The notes under the pieces are model-generated. The model was not told where the DNA came from and searched no databases. It saw nothing but the letters and a program-made list of their open reading frames with translations. From Trichosphaerium sp. ATCC 40318 (Eukaryota; Discosea; Flabellinia; Trichosidae): DNA of 64,000 nucleotides. The stretch lies in NCBI GenBank assembly GCA_038496445.1, contig JALMLS010000637.1, forward strand, positions 62,001-126,000. The letters are read 5' to 3'. Shown one piece after another: positions 9,340 to 22,085 of this stretch (its first letter is position 1; the number at the start of each line of letters is the position of its first letter). The translations under genes were made by a program, and so were the position numbers.

Positions 9340-12300
9340 ATGCTAAAAGGTGTGTAGTGGAATACGTAAAATTTTACCACCAGGGATTTCTAAGCCATTT
9401 CTCAAGAGCAGTTACCCTTACGATATCTAACATGCTTTAGGATTTCAATCAGAGACCATAAAAAGATTGACAAATGATCAAGTTATTTTATGGACACGTG
9501 CACATTCTGCCGTCCTTAGTGTCAACCAAGACGTGGAAGAACTACGTAAAAAACTTGATAAAATGTTAGTGTGTCATGTTGTCAAGTCAGAGCTCCACTA
9601 CGAAACATACGTCGAGCTGCTAACTACTTTTCAACAAAACATGAAGGCGTTGACACCAACAGAAAGAAAACTAAGTGTATCAAAATTATACAAGACTCCC
9701 ATCATGGGTCTTTACTATGGTTGTGGTACGTCATACTGAAATGAGCACAGTTCAGTACTATATGTTTTTGCTTAATAAAGTAGGCAAGTCAACGTTTATA
9801 TATCGTATGCACAGCACAATGCTCTCCGCAAAGTTTCAAGACTACGTTGAGACCCATTGCACTGATGAAATGTTAAACTACGTGAAGAAAATCGTTCAAG
9901 CAGACTATGTTTATTTTGACGCAACTGAAACTAAACCTGGGTTCTTGAATACATTTGATAAAGAACAGGTCAATAACTGTCTTGTGGAAGATTTTGTAGA
10001 GAGGATCAATACGTCACGTGGGATACGTAGGTTCTATTTTCTTTCTTTAACTTCTAATGCCTTAAAGAAATTGAAACAAAAGAAACAGGATGTGAAAAAA
10101 CAATGTCGTTGGAGGGCGTGATAAAAGGTTATGATGAACAACTGTCAAAACAGGGTCTTTATCATCCATTGGTTATTTTTGTTACTCGTATAAGCCCAAA
10201 TAATAGATTTTACGAAGAAAATGTACTTCCAAATAGTTTAACATTCATCTCACTAGAAGTAGGACAAAGTATATCAGGAGTGGCTGCTGTGGTTTTGGAA
10301 AACCTTGTACAATTGTGTGAGAATAATAACAAAGAGGGAGGTTCATTTCTTGATGGCTGGCCATAATCCGATATTCGCGGATATTGGTCATAGTGATGGG
10401 ACAAAGTCAGGCTGTTTAGAACAGCTACCAGTGACGAATATTGCTCCGTTACTACTAAAGGTACATCCACTTCTGCAGTTAGGTTCCTAATATAGTTGTA
10501 AGTCATTTACAAAGGAGCTTATGATAGATATTATCAACACAGCTGAAGATAGATACAAGCAATATCTTCAGTTTGAAAGTGAAGATCTCAAAGAGATGTT
10601 TGCAAAGAGTTTGGTGGACCACTATGCAGGACACCCTAAGTATATACAAGTTATATTCGAGTAAGTTGTCAGTGTTTTATGTTGTTAACAATATGTTAAG
10701 CAAACTGTTGAAAAAAGCAAGGCAGCATTATGACAAACAGTGCGTTGTTATTTACAACAATAAGTGATATTTGTCTAACTCTTCAATGAAGTAACAAGGA
10801 TCTAATGGTTAAAAGACCATGCTTAGAAAGGTAAGAATAGTTTTATGTTGGTCTTAACTTAACGATTAGAATGTTGGAACTGGAACAAACCTTTGCTGTG
10901 CAAAATGCAATGAGGATCAGTGAAATATGCAAAATACTAGACCACAGAATGTTTGAGTCTGAAGGATTTGATAACGTATATCTAACCTTTGTCAAAATAG
11001 CAGTAGTAGCATATCATAATCTTCCAATTGCTAAGGGAGACAATTTTGTATCAGCATTGAAACAGCGATTTACTATTAATGCTGATTTGGGTGAGCAATC
11101 ACAAGTCACTCTTCAGAAATTGCTTTCTGTAGTACCTATGATGATAGAAGAGAAGAAAGTGGATAACATTACCTACTATTACCCAAAGCTACCAACGCCT
11201 ATTCTAGTTTATATTCGCAACAATTGTATTGACGACGAGTTGAAAGAAGCAATGAACTTTGACAAACATTCTTACAAAGGTACGTAATTCCTAATATTCG
11301 CTTTGTAGTAATTTGGATTTAAGGGCAATTGCTTGAATACGTGGTGAAAGACAAACTACTGAGTAACTCACAACAGCCCCTATATACAGTGGTACCTTCA
11401 CTACGTAGTGTAGCCAACTTTGGTGTAAGTCAAAGCGTAATCATAACCTACTGTTCTAATTGTATAAAATAGGGAGTCATCTTGCCTGAGGGGTGCCGTC
11501 CTTTTCCTAAAGTAACAAACAATGGAATAGAAGTACCACATTCTATAACAGCCCCAGAATCAATTGAAGTGAATACAATAAAACCTATATGTTTCCAACA
11601 AATTTGGAACTCACACAAAGTAGATTGTTTTTTGAACCCTCGCACTAAGTCTGGTATTAGCGCAAAGTTTTATTGATGATAACTAATACTAAGATGTTAC
11701 ATAGAGTCAATGGATTTCTACCTGAAAGGAAGAGTAATGCACCAGGATGAATTCAAACAATGCAATATTGGCTTCAAAATGAATGTACGAGTGTATTGTT
11801 ATTATACTCCTAAGCAGTATCAAGGCAGAGGAAAGTGGACTTAGTTTTTCACAACTTGGAGCTGCTATTGAAAAGTTTCATGTGGGATTGGACCCATTGC
11901 TAATTAGTGTATGTGCAATAGTGTCAATATCTTTGAGCGATCATTTAAAAAAATGCTTCGGTAATAAGACAATAATTCTCCAATGTAAGTTTGTTTATCT
12001 TCAATTGTCCTTGGTACTTAGTTTCTTGTTATAGCTGGTGTTTATTACAAACTGAAAAAAGGGGCTCTGTATAACTCAGTGAGAAACATCGTAGTTGTAA
12101 ACGGTGAAAAGGTACTTGTGTTCTTGTTTTTTTCTTGCGATTGTGATTCAACTCTTTAAATAGATCCAACTAGAGGATGTAACAGAAACTACACATGAAA
12201 ATGTTGAATGTTTTACAATTGGCGACAAACTAGTGTATGCGCATAATCCAATGAACGTACAAACGCTCCTGAAATTGGCTACACAAAAAACCCCTAAAGA

Positions 12301-15300
12301 GTATCCTTGCTTGGAAAAGATTACAATTCAAGATACAACAAGCACGGATGGCACAAAAACTGTGTACAGCCACGAAAGGGAACATTTGGAAGTAAAAAAA
12401 GACTTGCAACTATGCATTTTTTGTTCTGAAGATGTAGCACGTTTGTGTGGCTCCAAACAGAATCTGAAGGTGAGCATATTTGGAGATAGTAAAAATACAC
12501 AAGGATGTGGCCTGGCTGAAGGACAAGCAATAATGAATAGTACGTGATAGCTTTTGGTTATGCTTTTTCTAATTGTTGTCAGGCTGTCTGTACCAATTGA
12601 TGAATGTACCACATAGATACAAGATTATTTACTTGGAATACAATGGCTGTAGAAAGAAATTAACCATAACTAGAAAAGAATTCAGTAATATATATGCTGA
12701 TGGTACAGCATCAACAACTGTTATTGAACTTACAAATTTACTAGCATGTGAATTATTTGGACTCGGAATAGTTCAAATAGACTTCAAAAGTGATTCCAAG
12801 TTGTTTCTGATAAAGTATAGCCAATATATACACAAAGCAACTTACACTGTTGTCAAAACCTTTAACTTGTATACAAAGAATATTCATGTAATCTACCGTG
12901 ACGTAAAAAAAAGCATACCTATTGATTCATCTAATGCACCACGCAGTGCAGGTAACTTCAATAGTTTAGTTCCTTTCTGACCTTACATGTAGTTTCTAAG
13001 ATATTTGGTTTGGATAGCAATGCAAGGTTGAAGAAAGACAGCATTCACGGTATAGATGTTAGGATGTTCGAACAATTTGTGGATGGCGAAACATACTGGC
13101 TTGATGCTGGAATCAAGCGCATTACTGTAGTATTCAGAGCCGTAACTAAAAGTGTAGATGTTATGCGTACAGACAGAGTGATTAACAAAGGCAAGTGATA
13201 GTACTTGTGCGTTCGATTTCAGTGCTTACAATATACAGTCTCAGAAGCATTTGCATTGACAACACAAATATTTACTCTTAGAGACGAAAGTGGTACATCA
13301 ATTGTGTACTACGATCAGGTGGTGGATGGAAACAGTTACTTTATTGATGGAATCAAACTTATTACTGTAAGATACAGAGACATAACCAAAACTGTAGAAA
13401 TTCTGCAAAGAAGTAAATGGCTTGATAAAGGTAAGTAGTAGCTTTGTAGTCTGTTTAATTTACCCATACAATACAGTCTCGAAAGAGTTTAGGTTGACAT
13501 CAAGCAATTTCACTCTACTGGACAATAACGGTGATGCCATCGTCTATTATGACGAAGTGGAAGATGGCAAAACGTACTTGCTTAACGATGGTATCAAACG
13601 CATTACTGTAAAATACAGAGGCATGACTAAGGCTGTAGAAATTGTACGAACAGGTAAAATACTTGACAAAGGTATGTAATAGCAGTTGCAGTTGTACTCT
13701 GTTTACCGGTGCTTACTTTAAAATGCAGTTTCTGAAGAGTTTGGGTTGACAATAAATACTTTCACTCTTAGAGACGGGAAAGGCTGCCCCCTTTCATACA
13801 ATGATTACGATAGTATTATTGAGTACCAAACATACTGGCTTGATGATGGCATCAAGCGCATTACAATTAAATACCAAGGAGTAGACAAAAGTATTGACTT
13901 TCAATCCAATATAACAGCTGCTAAAAAAGGTATGAAAAAGGATAGTTTTACTTGTATCAGGACTTACTTTGCATACAGTTTCTGAACATTTTGGGTTGAG
14001 TAAGAATACATTTACTCTTCTAGACAATAACGGTGTATCTATCGTACACTATTACGATGAAGTAGAAGATGGCAAAACGTACTTTCTTGACGATGGAATC
14101 AAATTCCTTAAGATTACCTACAGAGACGAAACAACAACTTTAACAATTGGACGAACAGATAAATTGCTTGACAAAGGTATGTGATAGCAGTTGTACTCTG
14201 TTTATTTACCAGTGCTTACTTTATAATACAGTCTCTGAAGAGTTTGGGTTGACACTGAACACTTTCACTCTTAAAGACAACAGTGACTCACCGCTTTTAT
14301 ACTATGATGACATTATAGATGACCAAACATATTGGCTTGATGATGGCATCAAGCACATTACAATTAAATACAGAGATATAACCAAAGCTGTAGATGTTAG
14401 GCGAACAGATAAATTGCTTGACAAAGGTATGTATAGTGTTGCAGTTGCACATTTCGAGTTACTTACTTTACAATACAGTTTCTGAAGAGTTTGAGTTGAC
14501 AATAAATACTTTCACTCTTCTAGACAGTAACGGCGCATCAATTGTACACTACGATATGTTAGAGGATGGCAATATTTACTCTGTTGATGATGGAATCAAA
14601 CGCATTACAATTAACTACAGAGGCGTTGCTAAGGTTTTAAATGTTGTGCGAACAGATAGCTTGCCTGAAAAAGGCATGGATAGCTTTCCTCTTTTTATTT
14701 CGAGTTACTTACGTTACAATACAGTTTCTAAAGAGTTTGGGTTGACAAACACCTGCAGCCTTTGGGACAACGGTCGTAAGCCCATTGTACACTACGATGA
14801 GTTAGAGGATGGCAATAGTTACTTTGTTGATGATGGAATCAAGCAGATTACGATTAAGTGCAGAGACATAACCAAAACTTTAGATGTTGTGGATGACGTA
14901 ATGTTGCTCGAAAAATGTATTTCTTAATCTTTTATTTCCACTTCCTTATTGTAAGCTACAGGTTCTACAGAGTTCGGATTGACCAAAAATACTTTCAATC
15001 TTCAAGACAGAACTGGTGAAACAAAGAAGCTCCCTTTCTTGTTGGCACCTGGACAAACTTACTGGCTTGATAGTGGGACAAAAACAATTGAAGTAACTTA
15101 CTTTACTCGCAATAATCACGACATTGTACATAAGTTTGATGTAAGGTCGTCTCCCAGTTTGATGCAGCAAGGTAACCTTACATGTATTAGTTTTCTGCTA
15201 ATCAACGATTACTAGTTGCAAGTAAATTTAATATAAAGCATTTTTTTATAATCAAAGATAGAAATGGCAAAGTAATTGAGACCTATAAGCATGTATTTCA

Positions 15301-15532
15301 CGGTAGAAAATACCATATTGGCCAAGCTAACCGCAAACGAGATGTGTCGCAACTTGATAGTAACCAAAGTGAGCACTCCAACAAGAAACAGCGTACAGAA
15401 AAAGCACATAGTGCTGATATCAGAAAGGCAGAAGAATCTCCACACAGGTCCTCCTTTATGGCTCCCTTTGTCCAAGAGGACAATAATGAACATGATGCTG
15501 AAATGACAGAAGCATCATCTCAGCAACAATGA
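9340..15532 (+). CDS. Large P-loop (GTPase-like) protein with a C-terminal array of ubiquitin-fold-like modules
   Basis: This is a multi-exon gene. The firm coding start is the exon beginning at 9441; a short first exon with ATG at 9340 (4 codons, donor at 9350) fits the phase but is uncertain. After a helical N-terminus comes a P-loop-like G-L-Y-Y-G-C-G-K-S-T (split by an intron after 9725), then a beta-strand ending in V-I-F-V-T-R. This resembles a degenerate dynamin- or Crinkler-type NTPase. A helical region and a C-rich middle part follow (about 10870-12950). From 12993 nine exons of 192-210 bases, each an exact multiple of three and in phase 1, encode repeats with the core E-F-G-L-T-x-N-T-F-T-L-x-D and D-D-G-I-K-x-I-T-I-K-Y-R. 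A tenth half-repeat and a charged tail end at TGA 15530-15532. In the register beta-hairpin, K-(V/A)-x-x-x-x-x-L-L-D-K helix, strand, D-x-x-D-G-x-x-Y, each module looks like a ubiquitin/RBD-type fold. The function is unknown. Confidence 0.75.
12993..15300 (+). repeat. Tandem array of about ten duplicated exons encoding one ~65-residue module
   Basis: Repeat exons lie at 12993-13190, 13239-13430, 13477-13671, 13729-13929, 13979-14176, 14232-14426, 14479-14673, 14725-14916 and 14962-15171, and the start of a degenerate one at 15216. They are separated by introns of about 45-60 bases that also resemble each other (many contain a GCTTACTTT..ATACAG 3' part). Every boundary falls after the first base of a codon, inside the predicted helix (L-L-D-K-G / V-S-E-E-F). 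This shows repeated duplication of an exon-intron unit. Confidence 0.9.
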
Positions 15533-15818
15533 CTGTGATTCTGATGCAAGAGGGAATCTTTCAGGAAGTAAACCGAAACGACTAGTATATCGCTAAATAA
15601 AGATTCTGTATTTGGTAGTTTTTCTTTCACTAACCCAAAAACGTCCACTTGTGAGTTCAGCTTTGATGGCATTATAACTACACTTTAAGGTTGAAACCTT
15701 CATTTCTCATGCGACCTAAGTTTTGGTCTTTGGTAACTGTAAGGACTATCTACTCATAGTAGCTTCAAAGTAAATTACACTTTGTGAATTAGAGATCAAC
15801 TCTTGTTACGGTTAACTT
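15533..15818. other. Short region between convergent genes
   Basis: It holds the 3' ends of the plus-strand UBL-array gene and the minus-strand oxidoreductase. No gene is seen. Confidence 0.5.
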
Positions 15819-17524
15819 TTATTGTTTCCATGTTGTTGAAGTTTCACTTGATTCTCTAGTTTTATCAAGGAGATCTTGAATAAAGACACCTTGAGCAAAA
15901 TCGGCACCATCTGGAATATCAGTATTTTTTACTTTTCCATCAACCATCGCTTGAAAGAAAAAAATCAAACAAACGTAATACCTTAGGTGAAAAAAAAAAG
16001 CAATGTAACGTACCTTCCTTGATCTTTTGAGCAAGTAAATAAGTACCACGTTCCCACACAGAAGCCATAGGTTTTCCTAAACAGAATTAAAAATATTGTC
16101 GTTACATATGTGTACTGTGTACACCAAAAAACAAGATTCAATGGCAAGTGAGAAAAAAAAGTTCAATTGACAATTGGGTTTGTTATGTACCATTGTCGGA
16201 TTCCATTTTCTCTAGGTGTTCCTTTACAAGCTTTCCGTCTTTGTCATAGCATTTAACAAAAGCTATAGGCTTTTCACTATAAAATACGGTTCCTTTAGAA
16301 CCAACAATAGTAATATCGATTGTTCTTGATCCAATATTTTCAGTAGTCAATAAAACATGTCCTGTAAAAAAAAAGTGTCACGTGATTTGTTGGAATTCAA
16401 ATTGGAAATTTGAAGTAGATAACCATTAGTGCAACGTACCTGGAATACCGTTTGGACCAAGAGAAAGTTGAATCGAAGAATATAAATCGGCTGTGACTGG
16501 TTTTGTTTCGGAAGAGTCTTTTGCAATAGGTAGCGGATCAGCAACTGAAGAGACTACACCACTCAGGCTTTTGACTGTATTCAATCCTGAAATGAATAAT
16601 ATACTATCTAACATATGGCTTCCAATAGCGCCTAATACGCCACCACCTTGCTCTTTATCAAACCTAAAAAAAAAATCAATCAAGCTAATTAAACAATAAT
16701 TTGTTGTTAATCGAATATGTCTTTTCAGAAGTGTACCACCAGTTCCATGTCTTTCCTGATAGAGGAAAGTGCACGTCAGCTCTAACAAGGCGTATTTCTC
16801 CTATATCGCCATTTTTAATCCATTCTCTTCCTTTTTGAAAAGAGCCAAGGAACCTTTCGTAATATGTTAGTTTTTTTTTGTTTTGTTTGACTAAAATTAG
16901 GTTTCTTTCTGTAAGGTTGTACCTGAGCTCGTGATCGATGAGTGATAATTGATTTGGATATTTTTTAGCTTCTTCTAACATGTTTTGGGCTTCTTTTACG
17001 TTAAGACTTGTCGGTTTATCGCACAATACGTTTTTTCCCTTTTGAAGTGCTTGAATAGCAAATTCTTCATGTGTTCCGGGAGGAGTGACAATAGAAAGCT
17101 TAAAAAACAAAGAAGTTAGGGAGAAAATCGACCAATAAGCGGAAAAACTTTCATTTCGTTATACAGGTTTATCTACAATTCATTCAAATGGCTTATTGCG
17201 CGGTTTTGAGGGTTAAAAGAACTTTATTCCGAAAAAATGGCTTCGTACCAAATCATAGTCGTTGTTATCAAGTAATTCGCTAAATTTTGAAGTACAGAAG
17301 GGTATACCGTGGGTTTGAGATAATTGTTTAGCCTTTTCCGGTGTTCTAGCCCACATACACGTAACTTCCCATCCAGCCTCTCTGAACCATGGCATTTGCG
17401 TCTAAGAAACGGTTATTAAAGAATTGACACTTTATTTGTAACAACGTACGCGAATACCCCATCCAGTACCCACAATGGCGACACGTGGTTTTTTCGCGCT
17501 TGAAGAGCCTTTTGCTGTTGACAT
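15819..17524 (-). CDS. Gfo/Idh/MocA-family NAD(P)-dependent oxidoreductase
   Basis: Eight exons give 369 residues, close to the family's usual size. The exons are 17524-17450, 17401-17249, 17098-16923, 16853-16737, 16663-16440, 16361-16191, 16076-16014 and 15949-15819. The N-terminus has the Rossmann dinucleotide motif V-A-I-V-G-T-G-W-G. The family's catalytic-lysine region appears as V-L-C-D-K-P (usually E-K-P), preceded by V-T-P-P-G-T-H-E-E. A C-terminal substrate domain follows with G-A-I-G-S-H-M-L-D. Members reduce or oxidise sugars, inositols and related compounds in the cytosol; the substrate cannot be told. All introns start GTAC, GTACG or close variants. The E-to-D change in the E-K-P motif is worth noting but need not inactivate the enzyme. 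Confidence 0.9.
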
Positions 17525-17611
17525 GCTGTTCTATTACAAAAATAAATGAAATCTCAATATGAATTCGTTGTGTTCACTGAACAATTTGCAAGCTCTACCA
17601 GTTGCATACGC

Positions 17612-17917
17612 CTACTCAATCAGGCCAAACTGTTCGCAGGTAATTGTTGTGATAATGTTGAGCCACCTTTCTTTTCGGTCAAAAGGAAATAGCAACATTC
17701 TTTTCAATGGTGTAAGTGATTGATCCTCTTGCAACCTTACAGTGCAATGATGAAAAGGAATCTCTGAAGTGCGCGTTCGTTGCCATTGAACAAGTGTTGT
17801 TTTGTAGTGTAAGTTTACATATAAGGCCCGGTTTCCAGATCGGTCCGGTTCGGGCCGTAATACCGTTTCTTTTTGAAATGACCGGATGTTTGATAACTTT
17901 GAAGCATTAGACCCCAT
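17612..17917 (-). CDS. Small unrecognised protein (101 aa), possibly N-myristoylated
   Basis: An ATG at 17917 opens a 101-codon frame ending TAG at 17612-17614, 87 bases upstream of the oxidoreductase start and on the same strand. The N-terminus M-G-S-N-A-S-K-L fits an N-myristoylation signal (Gly2, Ser at position 6). The rest is basic and aromatic (for example V-Q-W-Q-R-T-R and F-D-R-K-E-R-W). No family is recognised. An internal GTAAAC...TTCAG could be an intron, which would change the C-terminus. Its reality is uncertain. Confidence 0.4.
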   Translation of the reverse strand: MGSNASKLSNIRSFQKETVLRPEPDRSGNRALYVNLHYKTTLVQWQRTRTSEIPFHHCTVRLQEDQSLTPLKRMLLFPFDRKERWLNIITTITCEQFGLIE

Positions 17918-18637
17918 TGTAAACAAACTTGTTGGTGCTGATGAAAAACTTGCTCAATTCCTTCTTTACCCATTACGGTCTTAGATTAATCACGTGATCA
18001 GGTATAGTTCGAACAAAAATACATCTCTGTTCGAAACGTCGTAAACTTCCTTGATTTCAGGCTGCCAGGCCTTAAACTTACAGTAGCTTGCAAACACTCA
18101 ACGTAGTGATGTTTTTTCAATCTCTCACGATTAATACCTTCATACGATTCTATATACTTATTGCGGTACAACTTAGATATAGCTATGCACCAAACTCCGA
18201 GGAGTCCTGGCTGTAAATCTTAACAATTATATAGGCCAAAACAAATCCCATTCGCTTTCATATTACCTACATGTAACGTAACACCAGGTACAAGTTGAAA
18301 ACTTTGTAAGCCCAACCTCGAAAAATTTCAAACTCACAAGGCGACCTTAAGGTCACAAAAAAAAACCATGTGAACCTCTGAAACAAAGGCTCCGGCTAGT
18401 ATGTTTTTAATTCTGCAACTTATTACAATAATGTACTCTATTGGAGGAAATTATTACGTCATGACAAAGAGGATACATCATTTTGAACAAAAGGCTATGG
18501 GTTTTATTCTTTGTTTTTTCTCGCAACACGTATTTATAAGTCTAAAAACATTTCTAAGCGGTTTCAAAGGTGTCAATGTGCTTTTTCCTTTTCAAAACAC
18601 ACATAACAGATACCAAAACTATTCCTAACGTACAACT
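17918..18637. other. Intergenic stretch
   Basis: No exon chain is seen. The open frame at 18401-18628 (+) is hydrophobic but has no motif or good context. A TCACGTGA-type palindrome lies near 17989-17998. Confidence 0.45.
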
Positions 18638-20258
18638 TTAGGACAAAAGATTAGGAAGAAAAACAGAATACTGAGTACCAAGAAGAACAAAGATAGCAAG
18701 AACTGCTATAACAATAACAAATGTCTTTTCATAAAAAGGCTTCTTGCATCCCGTATTACCATATTCCTCGATAGCCGCATGTTTTGGGGCTTCACAAAGT
18801 TTGCATGATGTACTACCAATATTTTCAGTGTAGTATTGACCACTACACGCACGACATCCTTCACTTGTCCTGTAACATCAAAGTTAGTTGTTGCTACTGA
18901 TTTTGTTTAACTACCAGATTTGGCCTGGGTGGCAGTTACACACATCCTCGCCTTGTGGATTCTTTACTAAACCTGGATAACAACTCCAGCACATGAAAAG
19001 GTCGTTTTCGTGGCTGTATTTGTATTCAGGACAGGACACTTAGCAAAAAATATCAGAGAAATCAATGAGTACAAGGTCTTACAAGCGCAACCGAATGTGT
19101 TGCCTGAAATTTCAGGTTGTGTTACCGTATCAATAAGTAGAATATCTCTTCTCTTGATCTAAGAACAAAGAGTTAAAGAAGGCTTTGGGTTTGTAGATAG
19201 ATAACGTACACAATCGAAATGGTTGTTTGTGATTGATACACTTCCTTGCTTATCAGAAGAAGAATCCAAATTCGCAAATGTGTTGTTTCCATAGAATTTA
19301 TTGGAATCAATGGTCAGTGACGGGCTTGATAATGTTATACAACCTCCGGTATACTGTCGAGAGCACGCGTTTACTTTGTTGTTTATGAATTTTAAAGAAG
19401 CTCCATAAAAATCATAACTTCCAGTGTCTTCAAATACGTTACCATCCAAAATGACATGGTATGATTCTATATTGGATTTAATAGAAGTTAAGAAAAATGT
19501 GTTTTCTGTGCCTGAAATGTATTGGTCAGATCCTGAAAATGTTGACGCTATTATATTAAGGGTTGATGAAGGCTTTGCATAGGTTGTAAATAAACTGAGT
19601 CGTTGTTGGATTGTACAATTAAAGAGTTTGAGATTGATAAGATTGTTTTTTCCTGATAATATAAATATGTCACCTACACGTGATGAGTATACGTACAAGA
19701 AAAACAGAATAGTATTAGATGTAGCAAACATAACTAGCTAGTCGATCCATAAACGACAGTGATATGTCAAACAACAGAATTGACCCGGATTATAGACAAC
19801 AAAAAAAAAAAAAAAAAAAAGTAATCACGCACTATAGAAGAGAGTTACTAAGGTGGAATGAGAAACAGTCAAATTAAGACTCGATTCCTTGTTTAAAGAT
19901 TTTCCCAATAAATTAATATCTTCGAATCCTTCAACCATCAGAGACGTATCGTTGTACAAAAACTAAACAAACAACATTTAGCAATTTGATTTCACAGATT
20001 TATTTGTACATACCTTGATGGTATCGTATACCTTTCCTCCTGATCCAGTCCAATCCATGTACCGAATTACCACTGTACCTTTAAAAGCCAACAAGACAAA
20101 CTTGTTCGTGTTCGAGGGAACGTACTCTCCGCCTATTTTCGTTGTTACAAACTCAGTTTAAACTATCGTATACCTGCAACGCATATAGTACAGACCGTAG
20201 AAGAGCATAGAGATGTCCTATTTAATGCTTGGTGTATAAATCCGAAAGGAGACGACAT
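18638..20258 (-). CDS. Membrane-anchored pectin-lyase-like (beta-helix) protein with Cys-rich stalk
   Basis: Several exons read in one frame. The N-terminal part has a Cys pair and a V-A-G-G-E-Y motif typical of the start of beta-helix (PbH1) proteins. A long beta-helix-like region rich in short strands and Asn turns follows (19210-19731 and upstream). Then comes a Cys-rich stalk, C-P-E-Y-K...C-W-S-C-Y-P-G...C-N-C-H-P-G...G-C-R-A-C-S-G-Q-Y-Y, of the kind seen in ephrin-receptor/TNFR-like repeats. One C-terminal membrane segment (F-V-I-V-I-A-V-L-A-I-F-V-L-L-G) ends the chain, with stop at 18638-18640. The ATG at 20258 is the best in-frame start, but it gives no signal peptide, so an upstream exon is likely. 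The splice near 19740-19830, across a T-tract, is uncertain. The likely role is a cell-surface protein. Confidence 0.65.
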
Positions 20259-21146
20259 AGACCCAGTCTTAATCTCTTGTTAGGTTGTAAAATACAATGT
20301 TTAATGGCAGCGTACGTTGTTAGTATTGTAGTTTGGGGCGACATAGATATCACACGAAGCTACGACACGACCGAAAATAAGTATAGATAGTATAACTATG
20401 AGCAGGTGCATTGATAGTGATATGTGTTGGGTAATGTTCAGTGTAACAGTGAACATAAAAATTGAAAAAATAAAAAAAAAACATCAGTCACGTGGAATGT
20501 GGCTGAATTGTGTTGTTAGATTTTTAAGGGTAGATAATACAATAAAGGTACACTCGTTTAAACAATCATGTATTTGGGTAGTTCAAATAATCATTTTAAC
20601 GCTTTATAGTCCAGGTACACTTGTATTAGTACAACGTTTTAAGAGTATGCATAACCTGCTGGACACGCGGATAAAAAATTGCCAATTTTCGGTGATAATT
20701 GCAACTTGCAAGTTACACAAACAATTTATTGAAACCCAAAAGGGTAAAAACAATATGCTGCTCATGTATGTTTGGCTAAACAGATAACATTGATTGTGTA
20801 CTCTTTTCACATCCAATGCGTGGGAAAATACTCTCCGTATGTGAACTATCACGTGCTTTTCAGGGTCCTTAAGTTTGACTTCAATCCGACACAAATTGAG
20901 TCATTTGTCCTTTTTTAAAATGTATTTCGTAGGTGCAAATACGGCTTGTGCACTCTTTAACGCGTCAACAGTGTATCAGTGGGTTTTTGTACAATCCGGG
21001 AAATGTTAAAAATTATAATGCACAGTTTGGATAGCAAGTGTTATAAAACGTTTCTTTACGCGTAAAAAAGAGTATTGGGAGGTTAGAAAAAATGGTTTAA
21101 ATCGAACAATTCCTTCGCTGTGTTTTCATTTTACATGCTTTGCCAG
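20259..21146. other. Intergenic stretch
   Basis: No supported gene. Overlapping frames on both strands (20398-20787 +, 20604-20894 -) lack motifs and oppose each other. The first exon of the beta-helix gene may lie at the left edge, near 20300-20340. Confidence 0.4.
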
Positions 21147-21799
21147 TCACATGTCCTTCCTATTTTTTACTTTTGTAGTTTTCTTTCGTCTTGGCGGTGG
21201 ACATAATGACATAAGTAATAGTCCAATACACTCTACGAACGAGTATCGTCGTGGTTGCTTCAAAGATATAATTTCACGAGCTTGCTTTTCGTTTAACGCC
21301 TTAAGATCCCTTACAACCAAGTTAAGTCGCTCTAGTTCTGATATAGGTGATGCAGGTAGAACCAACTTGAACGATCGTGTGGTAAAAGGCAGTATACCAC
21401 TAAACAAAATCACTGCTTCTTTTGCCTATGACGATAAGAAAGCAACACGTGATGAGATTTAATACAAAAAAACCCAAAAGGTACTTTGAGAAAATACCTT
21501 ACTGTTCACAGTCATTGTGGTTCCCTTCTCTGGTGTTTTAACTGCAATATTGATAAGGCCTTGAAGATCTTTATGCGTTTTAATGATGTGATCTGATGCT
21601 TTAACCAAATCTTGTCTTGAAAACAGCTTTTCGTAGACAACATAGTCTCTATATCACGTGATTAGTTAATTTAGGTATTCTTGTTAAAATATGAGCCGCA
21701 CGGTAGTAATTCTATACGTAGTGATGTCCCAGCAGCGTTTGGAGTAAGTATAATCCTTTTCCCTTCTAGGAGGACGTTGTAAGGTTCGCTTTTAGCCAT
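21147..21799 (-). CDS. Unrecognised 175-residue protein with coiled coil and hydrophobic tail
   Basis: Three exons (21799-21702, 21648-21498, 21425-21147) join in consistent phases to 175 residues, starting M-A-K-S-E-P-Y-N-V-L. The first 110 residues look like a small alpha/beta domain. Residues about 125-150 form a likely coiled coil (I-S-E-L-E-R-L-N-L...). A hydrophobic stretch (F-V-E-C-I-G-L-L-L-M-S-L) and a basic end follow. This layout resembles tail-anchored proteins, but I do not recognise the family. The gene ends next to no partner, and its neighbour upstream is the F-box/ThuA gene. Confidence 0.55.
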
Positions 21800-22085
21800 T
21801 TTCGAATTGGGAAAAAGAGGGAATAAAATTGGTTGAAGTACTTTGACAATAAAACCTTCTTCTACAGTTGCTGTACTGGAGTTAACGATAATCACAATAT
21901 TAAGGAGTAAGACAAATGGTTCCGTAAAAGATAGGAATAGTTGGGAAGGGTAGAATTCCGAAGCTTCCTAAAGAGAAAGTTACAAATAAAGAACATGGAA
22001 TATGGCTTCATACACCTGTGTTGCTATTTTTCAAGTGCACAAATTACTGTGACAATGAACAACTTGTACTGAACTTCTGTTATTT

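Noticed and set aside
19801-19821. A-tract of about 20 bases as a possible retroelement tail
   Set aside because: No target duplication or retroelement sequence beside it; it lies in or near an intron of the beta-helix gene as its T-rich part.
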